DNA of 64,000 nucleotides, from contig MCGE01000009.1 in NCBI GenBank assembly GCA_002105175.1, forward strand, positions 1,116,001 to 1,180,000, written 5' to 3'. The DNA is from Absidia repens (Eukaryota > Mucoromycota > Mucoromycetes > Mucorales > Cunninghamellaceae). The position numbers were made by a program, and so were the translations under genes. Below are positions 12,494 through 23,300 of the stretch, piece by piece; position 1 is the first letter of the stretch, and every line of letters starts with the position of its first letter. The notes beneath the pieces are model-generated. The model searched no databases. It was not told the origin of the DNA and saw only the letters and a program-made list of their open reading frames with translations.

Positions 12494-14110
12494 TCAAAGT
12501 GAGACAGAGCAAAGTAAGAAATTGATAAAACAAAAGCAAAGACAAAAAAAAAAAAAAAAAAAAAAAGGTAAAACGAAGAAAGGGGGGGGGTAGATAAACA
12601 AAAAAGAAAGCCAAAGTTTTTGAAAAAAGAGGAGCAACAAAGTGCCCTGTGCCACTAACGGTGTTTAAATGTCCAAAGTTAGACGCCCGTTTTTGTTGGG
12701 ATATCATTGCCTGCACATATAGAACTTACAGTACATACAATACATCCGATCAGGGAACACATTTTAGTATATCGTATGAACTTTAGTCTTATGAAGAATT
12801 TAGAACATGATTTACAAACATTAATATAACAATGTAGACTGATCATGTATTGAAACCAGTCGTGTCTCATACTGGGTTAAGTCCTTTTGATGTGATCACC
12901 ATCATCATATACATGATTTTGTATACCTTGGACACATGATATTTTAGCTTTAATTGCACTTCCTCGCAACTTCTTTGTATATTATTAAAACCAGAACAGT
13001 TCCTGATTTATGCATTCTCTTTTTGAATAATTGATATCGCATGAATATATGCCAAAACTTTAATCCTCGGCTCTCAAGCTATTACGATATATAAATTTCT
13101 GATTGTTTACAGGCTGATAACAGAATCCATGGACTGATTGGAATATCATACATATAACATGTTTTTAAAGTATACTCTTAAACATTGTTATTATGCGGTC
13201 AAAATAAACCAATGAAAATATTTTGAACTCAATGAGTAGCGTTTCCTTGTATGCTTGCGACCTCGAAAAAATAAGATACCAACTTCATGCAGCAAACTTC
13301 ATCGGAGTTGTAAATGATTCAGATCATCGTGTCTAGCGGGTCAGCCCGAGACTGGAAGTCCTGGAACCTTGATCAATTTTATATCAAAACAAAATTCAAA
13401 GTCCACCACAACTCCTTTTTGAGTGAAAATGCTACGTGGGAGGAATTTGCAATTAAGCTCTTCCTAATTGATTCTGTGTGAGATCCACAAAATAAGAGCA
13501 ACCAAATGAGCAATACATCTACACTAGATAATAAAGTATCTTTGGATTTTCCAAAGGCAGATTCTTCATGTTAAAAGCTTTGGACAGATGCCGTTAACAC
13601 AGAGCGCGTAACTGAGTTTGAACCTTGCCCCAGAAAAAAAACCGATCAATCTCCACAGTGAAAGAGCGCGTTTTCCAATACCATATGGATTTATACTGTT
13701 CAGGAGATAAAATTAATTCATTGTAAAGTCATGATCAACATACAGAATATAATGATTCCAAAGTACAATTTTTCAAGCCTTGCTAATATATATATATGTA
13801 TATATATATATAATATATACGCTCTAGAACAAACGCTTGGTTTCACAATTTGTTTGACACAAATGTTCCAAGTGGACAACCTTTTTCCTAAGCCTTTTTT
13901 TTTCTAGCCTTGCCATTTATGGATTTTTGTTTGTATCCAAATTTCATCATAATCATCGCCTTCAAACATCACACACACACTAACATCATATAAACAAAAA
14001 ACAAAACAAAATGCTTTATTTGATCGAGGATTCATGGAGAGGATTCATAAAGATAATAGGTACTAAACTAAGCTAAACGAATTTATAAAGAAAATAAACT
14101 AAGAGGATTT
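12494..14110. other. Intergenic region between dynactin and cyclophilin
   Basis: About 1.6 kb of AT-rich DNA with an A tract near 12543-12566, a G run near 12582 and a TA microsatellite at about 13789-13820. The first few hundred bases must contain the dynactin promoter. No tRNA cloverleaf or coding exon could be made out on either strand. Confidence 0.5.
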
Positions 14111-15040
14111 TTACAATTGACCGCAGTTGGTGACCTTGATTTCCTTCTTGGTCTTGCCAGTTTGGGAGCCGTAAGATTCAACAGTCTTGAGGACATCCAT
14201 ACTATCAGTAGTGATAAAAATAAAAACAAAATTGAGTAAATTGATTCTCTTCCCCTATATACCGTGACAATATTGAGCTTACCCCTTGGTGACTTGACCG
14301 AAAACAACGTGCTTGCCATCCAACCAAGGAGTGACGACGGTGGTGATGAAGAATTGAGAACCATTGGTGTTGGGACCAGCGTTAGCCATGGACAAAAGAC
14401 CGGGACGATCGTGGGTCAACTTGAAGTTTTCATCAGCGAACTTTTGACCGTAGATGGACTTACCCTACAAATATGAAAAAAAAATTCAAGAGTCAGGATA
14501 CATTTCTTCCTACATCAATGACTTTTATTATATAAACTTACACCAGTACCGTTGAAGTTGGTGAAGTCACCACCTTGGCACTATAGAAAGATAGTAATAA
14601 AAACACGGTTAGTCAGGTTGTCAAATTCGCAATACTTTGCGACGACACATATCACCCAGTATGTCCGCCACACTCTTGACGTGTATTTACCATGAATTGT
14701 TGAATGACACGATGGAAGATAGAGTCCTTGTAGCCGTAACCCTTTTCACCGGTACAGAGAGCGCGGAAGTTTTCAGCAGTCTTGGGAACAACATCTTGGA
14801 AGAGTTCAAATTCAATGCGCTAAATATATAGAAAAAAAAAATGAGTATTCAAATGTCAAGGATGACGCGTCATGAAAAGAAAAAAGAGGATACTTACACC
14901 AAGAGGTTCGCCATTGGCAGCAATATCGAAGAAGACCTAGAGTGAATAAGCATCGATGAGGTTAATATGACAGCTGTATAAACGAAATATTCTATTTTGA
15001 CTTTAAAACTTTATACAACACTTACTGTGGGGTTAGACAT
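14111..15040 (-). CDS. CPR1: Cyclophilin A-type peptidyl-prolyl cis-trans isomerase
   Basis: Cytosolic prolyl isomerase that assists folding and is the target of cyclosporin A. Six exons close in phase to 164 aa: 15040-15026, 14936-14898, 14819-14691, 14580-14542, 14464-14283, 14201-14111. This matches the usual 160-165 aa of single-domain cyclophilins. It starts [20 protein letters not shown]. Active-site motifs are FHRVIQQFM (catalytic Arg), [17 protein letters not shown] and [19 protein letters not shown] (Trp of the cyclosporin pocket). It ends [11 protein letters not shown]. The donor after VTKG reads GTTAAG, a departure from the GTAAG used elsewhere. It is divergent from RCF1 with 313 bp between the two start codons. 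Confidence 0.97.
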
Positions 15041-15353
15041 GTTTGTAAGAGCTATTAAAATAGAAGGTTAAAGAATCAGAAAGAGAAAAGAAAAAAAAAA
15101 TTTTCACCTCGGTGGCTCTTGTACTCCTTTTAAATGTGCGAAGAGTATTAAATCGCCGCTGCTCGCTGATTTTGTTTGATAGACCGGGATTTTACGCACT
15201 TTTCCTTTTACAGAATTAGCGTGCTCTTCCAATCTAATTTTTGTGGGCGGCCATTCACGCATAAAAAATATTCACACACTCCAAACGTCCCCCTTTTTTT
15301 TTTTTTTTTTTTTTTTTTTATTCACTCTTTTTTTTTTCTCTTGATAAAACATC
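15041..15353. promoter_or_regulatory. Divergent promoter of cyclophilin and RCF1
   Basis: A 313-bp interval separates the two start codons, so both promoters and leaders must lie here. A long T tract (about 15294-15319) sits just upstream of the RCF1 ATG. No specific factor site can be named. Confidence 0.6.
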
Positions 15354-15812
15354 ATGGTTCGTGAATCAACGCAGGAAGACTTGCAAAGAATGAAATTTGC
15401 TCTCAATGGTGAATCGCCTTGGGATCGTATGAAGCGGAAATCAAAGGATGAACCATTCGTACCTGCAGGTGAAGTATTACTCAACTCCTGTACGAATATA
15501 AAAGTTACTTACTAACTGGCTTCTTTTATCTTTTTTAGGCGTTGCCCTAACATGTTTTGCTTTAGTCGCTGCTACTGTGGGTATCAAGACTGGGAACAAG
15601 GTGTATGCTAACCATATGTTTCGACTTCGAGGTACATGATATTACTAGTAGTGATATGATAATTATACTAATATGTCGTTTCTACTCTTTTTTCAATATG
15701 TAAATATATATATATAGTTGCTGCCCAAGGGTTTACTGTACTGGCTATGGTTGGTGGATCACTTTTGTATACTTATAGAAACCCCAAGGATGGTAGTGTT
15801 GTTAGTGAATAG
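15354..15812 (+). CDS. RCF1: Respiratory supercomplex factor 1 (HIG1 domain protein)
   Basis: Small mitochondrial inner-membrane protein that associates with complexes III and IV and helps complex IV assembly. Three exons (15354-15468, 15539-15631, 15718-15812) give 100 aa. The N-terminal part reads ESPWDRMKRKSKDEPFVPAG, typical of HIG1 proteins. It is followed by two membrane hairpin segments, VALTCFALVAATVGIKTG (about 40-57) and GFTVLAMVGGSLLYTYR (about 74-90). Yeast Rcf1 has a C-terminal extension that is absent here, so this is the short form. The identification is firm at family level. It could equally be called a HIGD1/2-type protein. Confidence 0.9.
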
Positions 15813-16337
15813 TCTGATTGTTGCTTTTATAGTTCGTTTTATTTTTTAATATTATCTTTATTGCTACACAATATACTAATATATAGTAAATCCCTAATAC
15901 ATTTACAACTATTCCCAATAAACAATATCCATTTCATCCACTATTTTATTGATATCGCATTTGTTACTGTATTCAAAAGATACCATGATTCACTGATATT
16001 GTCTTTTTTTCATATACAAAATATCATATTCATGCAGACACCCCCGAATACTATTGAAGCCATTACTCTATTCTAACTGATTCATATTATTATTGCAACA
16101 GTTCTTCCTACGTAAAAAACCATCTCTGTTCCCAAGTATAATCTACCTATGTCCCACTGTCCCAAAATATGTTCCATTGATAAAATTCATTCGTTTTCTG
16201 GAATAAATATTGTCTTTATTTCATACATATAATATTATAAAAGCTATACCTACAACTAACCCTTTTCCCCAATATCAACTAGCATAACTACTACAGCTTT
16301 ATCCCCTCAATAACTATCCTATTCTAATCTAACGAGG
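15813..16337. other. Convergent 3' regions of RCF1 and the cap methyltransferase
   Basis: Genes converge on this 525-bp gap. Several AATAAA-like words occur on the plus strand, for example near 16201. Otherwise it is AT-rich and without coding potential. Confidence 0.5.
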
Positions 16338-17650
16338 TCATCCTCCAGCTTGTAGATTCCATTCTTGTAGGCACTGGTTTTGGACTTTGGCTTCGCTATA
16401 AGCCATTGGTCGATTCCTGCAATATATATAAAATCAGTATTTTTCAATCTAGTTCGCATTGTCTAAGGGTTCACTTACGGATCAGCGATATATGTTTCCA
16501 TTTGTTCCAAGGCATCAATTTGTTTTAACAAGAATCTAGAATAACCCCCCAAACCCGCCCGTCAGTATCAGTGCTGGGAATGGTTTTCATCATATCTCTA
16601 CTTACTTCATGTTTCGCATCTTGACATAATCCGAGAATGCCTCATCCTTTTCCAAAATGTGACGAGGTACAAAACAGCCCACGTGTTGGTCTTGGTCATC
16701 AAAAGCATCATTCACTGAAAGTAAGGCGTCGATCAATTTGGTGGGATGTTGGAAGCGTAACTTTTTGCAGACAATGTACCGTTCAGAATTGGAGGGATCG
16801 CTTGTCAGAGGTTTTGTGATACAAATGGCGTCAAAAAGTTGATAAAGAAGCCATACGAGATCCGCCGAGAATTCTTCAAATATATCAAAGAACTTGCATA
16901 CAAAAGAGCCGTCTTGCTTGAGACATGTCAGCATAGTAATGATTTGACAGAGAATCAATCGTCCAGAACCGGTTTCAGATGACTCATTGCTGCTGCTGCT
17001 GCTTTCATCTTGCTGACACTAAAAAGACAAAATAATAATAATAATAATAATAATAGTATAAGTTAATAATGCCACATAAACTTTCAATGTATATGAATTA
17101 CTCCATCAGCCACGACAAGATCGACACCACGTTTTTTAGTATTGTTGGATACCACCGCGTCGAATTCCAGAATGTTGGCTTTTTTATACAAGTTGCCTGT
17201 GCCATCAATACCATCTACTTGAGTAAAGTTCACCGTGATATTGGAGGGAATATTTTCCAAATGCCAATGAGAATGATCGGGGGTTGATGAGGATTGCAAA
17301 GTCATACCATAGCCACGCGCTTGTCCACCACCACCACCAGATTGATGTACCCGCCAAAATAAGTATTCCGAAAATCCACCGGGACCACCGCATAAATCAG
17401 CAAATGTAAACATCTAAATAGTGTCAGCAAATAAGCAAAGTTTAATATATATATATATATAGAAGTAGATCTCCAAATTTTTACCTTTCCAGAATGATTT
17501 TCAGCTGGCGTCAAGTGGAAGGTAGCGTCCAATGCCGCCAATTTCATTGCATCGCGGTTCATAAAGATGTGTTTACCAATACAGTCAAATGGGTTGCTTC
17601 TTGTTTTAGCCAAAGCACGAACATCATCAGGCACTTGCCTTCCTTTGATC

Positions 17651-17684
<34 letters not shown>

Positions 17685-18051
17685 AAGTCATTCACCGCGT
17701 CTGTTTCCTTTGATGGTTTATTTGCTTCATACCCTCAGTTCCATAGCAGTTCTGACAAGATCATTCGAGCATAAAAAGTCGTAGTCCACCTAATTTATAT
17801 ACAATAAGTGTGAAATCAATGCCATATAGTTGGCTGTTGTTGTTGTTGTTATTTCTTTACCTGTGCAGGCGCTACATGAATATGAGAGAGTAGGTCAACA
17901 AGTGAGAGTTGAGTTGAGGTATCTTCTTTGCCGCAATCGAGGAAGTCTGTACTTGTTCGCATATCGAGCTTCGGTGCAGGTTTTGATACTGGTAAAGGAG
18001 GTGGAGGTGGGGCCTCGACGGCGACTGGATGTAACTGCGACGACGCAGGGT

Positions 18052-18082
<31 letters not shown>

Positions 18083-18392
18083 ATAATGACTTCGATTATC
18101 GGCGTGTCGAATGCCTTGATTATGTGTTGGGTAAGGGTTATAGCGCATGTCATCATTTCTTGTTGATGAAGGATGTCGACTTTGAGGGTTGTATCGTGAG
18201 AGATCGCCTTGTTGGTCGTTGTATCGTGATCGTGAAGATCCTTGAATATCACGTAATGAAGGTGGAGGAATGCCGGAATATACAGGGGTGTCTCGGTAGT
18301 CTGGATCAGCGTCTAAATATACAAAAGAGGAATATAGGTCTTTATCTATCATATATACTAAAAGCTGATAATATTAACTTACCTGTATACAT
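16338..18392 (-). CDS. CMTR1: Cap-specific mRNA (nucleoside-2'-O-)-methyltransferase 1
   Basis: Nuclear enzyme that methylates the 2'-O of the first transcribed nucleotide to turn cap 0 into cap 1, using S-adenosylmethionine. Eight exons close in phase to 514 aa; exon 1 is only 10 nt (18392-18383). Residues 1-150 are a low-complexity Tyr/Arg/Ser-rich region with a polyGln run and a proline patch. The RrmJ-type fold follows. HIFMNRDAMKLAALD holds the first catalytic Lys (about 209) and LCGGPGGFSEYLFWR is the SAM site. LVVADG supplies the Asp (about 331), FVCKFFDIF the second Lys (about 374), and NSERYIVCK the Glu (about 411), completing a K-D-K-E set. It is shorter than human CMTR1 (835 aa): no G-patch, guanylyltransferase-like or WW domain is seen. 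A cap-2 enzyme (CMTR2) is less likely given the GGPGGFSEY match. Confidence 0.93.
18051..18084 (-). repeat. CAA/TTG triplet array coding polyGln
   Basis: A run of TTG triplets on the plus strand reads CAA on the coding strand and encodes about ten glutamines in the disordered N-terminus of the cap methyltransferase. Confidence 0.9.
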
Positions 18393-18540
18393 TTTTATAA
18401 AAACAAAAAGTAAAGCAAAGCAAAAGAAAAAATAAAAGAAAACCAAAAAGAGTCCAAATCGGAATGTGAATTATTATAAAGGTTTTTAGGCTGTTCAGCA
18501 CATCCACATTTTCCTTTTTTCTATTCACTTTTTTTTTCCT
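18393..18540. promoter_or_regulatory. Very short divergent promoter, CMTR1 / VMA12
   Basis: Only 148 bp separate the two start codons. The interval is AT-rich, with A runs next to the CMTR1 start and T runs before the VMA12 start. Two leaders plus two promoters must share it. Confidence 0.6.
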
Positions 18541-19401
18541 ATGGATCTTATTCTTACAAAGACGATTCAGGATACCCTCTCAAAAGTCCTCAAGGATCCA
18601 GAATTTCATACCAACGAAAGAAAGAAGCCCAAAAACTTATCGACGTGTCTTTACAGCAAGACGATGAAAACTCTATTGGCGTTTCATATTCGCTGATTCG
18701 AGATGTATCCGTGTTCTTAAACACGAAACCACGAGTCAAAGGTATTTGCTACTATTACTCATTTGCTATCAAAAAGAAACTGACAAATACTTTTATATAT
18801 TTATAGGGCTACCTTCAACACATGAACTTGTACAAGGGAGTGGTGTATATATCGAACCCAAGAAACCAAAATTGAAGGTATATACAAATTGTTTAAAATA
18901 GCGTTTGTTTGGTATTAACGATTTTAACTATCAATTCAATAGGACCCGGAATTTGAAGCATATATGGATAAACTGCGGGCAGAACAGCAAGAACGTGAAT
19001 ATACAGCTATGATCTCTTCAGCGGTTCGACCAGAAAATGAAAACTATTTTCGCTCAGATGATATCAAGGAAGCCAAAAGTCATTTGGTTACTATTGCGAA
19101 TATTGGATTCTCAATGGCTGCTGTCTATGTTGCTGTATATATGGCTTCAAGGACAATGCTGGATGATATTGGTTTGGTAAGAATTAACCGGGGAGAAGGG
19201 TGTGGTGGTGTGGTTACTTGAAAATTAGATGTCAGTCAACTCATCTTTTTTTTTTTCGAAAAAAAAACAAAGCGGGTGCTACTTTCATTGGCAGGCGCCT
19301 TTGGTATTGGAATAGTGGAAACGATTCTTTATGTGAAATATACCCATCTGTTTGTTTCAAAACCAAAAAAGGGAAAAAAGAAGGCGAAAAAACTGGATTG
19401 A
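18541..19401 (+). CDS. VMA12: V-ATPase assembly factor VMA12/TMEM199, with a frame problem near the 5' end
   Basis: ER membrane protein needed to assemble the Vo sector of the vacuolar H+-ATPase. Supported exons are 18541 to 18741, 18807-18877, 18943-19176 and 19273-19401. The family signature is clear: YSLIRDVSVFL, HELVQGSGVYIEP, then two membrane segments (about TIANIGFSMAAVYVAVYMAS and RVLLSLAGAFGIGIVETILY) and a Lys-rich C-terminus. The start codon at 18541 (MDLILTKTIQDTLSK) is not in the frame of the rest. Either a 71-nt intron with a weak GTCCTC donor (18586-18656) is removed, giving 187 aa, or one base is missing between about 18585 and 18625, giving about 211 aa. The skipped stretch reads like protein in both frames, so neither can be excluded. 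Confidence 0.85.
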
Positions 19402-20318
19402 ATTGGCAAGGCTTTAATTTAGTTTAGCAATAACATAGGTTATAGTTGATGATGAATTTAACCAATAAAATTTATATTTTTTACCTTGGAATTGATGCAC
19501 ATGATATCATGCTTTTACAATGGGGTACTATATCAAAGTGATATTTGATTAGATGTGCTGCACAGATTGATAGCATACTATAGACAGGTGTTTGACGGTG
19601 GTAATTGTGTGAGAGGGTGTTTTCTTTTTATGTATCATAAACTTGAAATGAATATAAAAGGGGTAGATAATAAGAAATGGGCTGCATTAGTGATTTAAAG
19701 TGCTGTTTACGATGAAAATGATATTTCTTCAATGGCGTTTGAAAAAAAAAAAAAAAAAAAAAATGGGAGTGAATGTTAGACATTGGGAAATGCCATCAAT
19801 GCAAGCGGAGTTTTTTAATTTTAACAGTAATGGTGTTGTTGACTCGGGATGATATTTATAAATATATTATACTTTTCCGTACCTTCAAGAATATACTTGA
19901 TATATATATATATATATATATTACCTGGTTTGCGCTGTTTTGAATTATTCAGGGGTAGTCAAATGCAAAAAGTGAACAATTGAAAGACCATGGGAAAGGG
20001 ATGTTTTACACCCTCAGTTACTCCTCCCCCCTTTTGTGTGCAACAAAAGGTATTGATATCGAACATGCATTTATTTTACAGCATTTACATACAATAGAAA
20101 ATAAGGAGAATTGGAAGGGGATTTTTGAAAGGGCATAAACAAGAAAAGGAGAGACATGAAAGTACCTCCTATTATGATATAACTACATTATGTCGTATCT
20201 TTTCGCTTTTTTTTTTTTTTTTTTTCTTTATTTCTTCTACTACCTATTCTCTTTTTCGCTTGTCACTCATTTTCACCATTCCACTCTTTTATTTAAATTA
20301 CTTTCAATCCTTTTTGGA
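19402..20318. other. Intergenic region upstream of the formin
   Basis: AT-rich, with an A tract at about 19742-19763, TA repeats near 19900-19920, and a T tract just before the formin start (about 20209-20224). Plus-strand frames in the last 200 bp are leader sequence, not coding. No other gene is seen. Confidence 0.5.
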
Positions 20319-23300
20319 ATGATGACGAACGGATATGGCAATCATAAAATTACTTCCAATTCTTCAATAACTATGACAGACTCATCCTCATCTATTTCTA
20401 ACCGCCAAGTTCGCCGATCTCACTCTTCATCCTTTATTTCAACCCCCGACATCAACACTATTCCAGTATCAAATCATCGAAAACCCTCATTACCCATAGT
20501 CACTCATTCACAGCAATCTATTAAAAAAGATGATCATCAACAACGTCTTCCTATGCGAAGCAGTGCTTCGACAAGATTTGGGAAAAACCTATTGCCTGCG
20601 TGGTTAGGTCGACAATCGCAGCCTACTCAACCAACAGAAATTATGTCATCACTTGACTCTACTTCTGCAGATTTAGAAACACAATTTGAATCTCTGCTTG
20701 TAAGTAATAATATTCTGTGCCGTACAATACTGAAAAAAGGGAGGTTTTTAATTTTCATTGTCACTTTTTCTTCTTTTGTTATAGGATGAACTGGACATGA
20801 AAGATGATCATCGTCAAAATCTACGTCGACTACCCTCAGATCAACAATTATATTTATTACAACAAAATGCCAACATCAAAAATAAGCAATCGCCATCCAC
20901 TCCATCACCATCATTATCATCATCCACTACTGATCTTCTTCCTTCACCAGATCAAAGTTCAAACACCGCCTCTCGACCCACGAGGCAAAAATCCTTACTA
21001 AAACCAGTAACCCCACGATCACTTTTTTCTTCTCATCTACGTAAAAGTCCTTCAACTAATGCCATACAATCCAAATCTATTAAACAGCCTAATCCAACAT
21101 CATCATCCGTATCATCTACTGCTCATGAAAATAGTAAAACTTCATCATCTTTTGCAACTGGTCTACCGAGTCCACCGCCTAGTATCGATAAACGTGCCGC
21201 CAATTATAAATTCAGAAGAAACAATATGAAAAATCCCACTCATGCAAACTCTAGAGTTGGTTCCATGATTTTAGAATTTAATGCATTGGCACATAATGAT
21301 ACTGAACAAGAGGATGAGTCTGCATCTGCCTGGCTTTTATTAAATAACAAGTCTCTTGATGCCCCTTCTACTCAACAAAACTCAAAACCCGATGTACAAG
21401 GAGAAAAAGGATCAGCCACCGCCATTCACCATAGTCTTTCTCGCAAAGAAGCATCTCATATTTCGTCTTTAATCAACCAAGAAAATCATCACCGTAACCA
21501 ACGTGAAAGAAATAGTCCCTATATTTATGTTGAACGATTACGTAGCAGGTAAGCCAACAAAGAAAAAAAAAAAAATCATTGAGTTTGATTCATGCAATAA
21601 TGAATGACGCTTTTTTTATGTTTCATTTTTCATTTTTCAGGAACATCTCATTGGAAGGTCTTTTAAAATACCTTATATCTTTGAAATCTAATCTTACTAA
21701 TGGATCTGATTCTTGGGTAAACGAGTTTTTATCTCGGCGTCATGATGGTCTATCAGCCCTGGAACATGTCTTGGAACGATTGTCAAAGAAGAAAAAGTAA
21801 GAATTGCTCAATTTTTAAAATGCCGCCTGCCATTTTGAGGTTTCTTTTTTTTTTTCACACTCTTTTCTTTTTAGAAAAAAACCCAACAATGTCGAAGAAT
21901 TGTGTCTATTGGAATGTACTCAGTGTATACGTCTATTGATCAACAATGAAGTAAGTACGAGAATAAGGAGCAAGTGAAAAGGGGGAATTGTAACTTTAGA
22001 CGGGGGCGCGCGTTAATCCTAACCCCATTCCATTCTATTACTATAGCTGGGCTTACAACAAGTAGTGATGCGATCTAGTATTTTACACCATCTTCTCCTC
22101 TCATTACTTGGAGCTATGTCTGCCATCTTGGCTGTTCATGGTCAACGCGGGCAATCCGAAACGTCGTCGACTTCTCTTTTTGGCAAATCACCATCGCTTT
22201 CTTCCATTGGATCTCACTTGCTACCTTCCTTCTCAACATCAACGATCAATAACAATAGTCACCCATCGGGTAATACGACCACCACTGCTTTAACTGATAC
22301 TGGCTCCAATGGTGTTAGTGGCAAATCGCAGGCAACTTTATTCAAGCTTTGTGGGCAGGTATTTCAAGTCTTCATTTCTCTCTGCGTTTCGTCTCATCGA
22401 TCGTATGAAGTACTTTTACAAGTTTTGTCTGACATTCGTGGCGAACAATACCGATTTGAACGTATGATCCAAAGTCTCTGCTCATTCCGCTTGGACCTTC
22501 CGGTTGTGGATCCATTGGTATGGGAATGCAAAGCTTCCGCTTTAAGCTTCTTTAATGCTATTGTGAACTCATCTGAAAGCATTGAAGCAAGATGTGCCTT
22601 GCGAACCGAATTGGATAGACGTGGCTTTGATGAATACCTCAAGGTAAGATTCAGTAACATTGATAGAATAACTAGGAGGGAGGACTTAAAAACTTTTGCT
22701 CATCTTTTGTCCCATTTCTTCTTAGATTTTACAATCAAGTGCCTCTGTTACTCAAGATGTAGGCATTCAGATCAATACTTATTTGGATGAAAAGAAGACT
22801 GATTTGGACCTGATCCGCACGGTGGAAAATGTTAAGCGACAAAGTGTATGGAGGTAAGTTACAGCGAGAGAGAGACGGGAGGAGAGTGGCATGTTAACCA
22901 CGTAACTTTGCTTAATTTTTTTTTTTCTCTTTTTACTAGCCACTCGGATGATATTATTATTAATGCTTTGAAATCGCTCAATGATGATCCTGAAATGTAT
23001 TATGTTGTGGTGGAAACCTTGTGGGAACTATTGAAATTGGGTCAAGATAAGGTGAAGCAAGATAAAAGGTACGACAATGAATATGGCAGGTTGAAAAGGG
23101 AAAATGTATTAATTAATGGATTCCTTTTTTTTTGGGGGGTACATGTATTTAGTTTGGCAATGGATATATGGAGTATTATAAAATCACTTGCCACTACCAT
23201 GACTTCTGTACAATCAAACGGTAAGGGAATGAATATTTAAATATGTATAGTTGAAAAGGGTAAAATTAGCTGAATAATATGATTTTGTAATTATAGGCGA

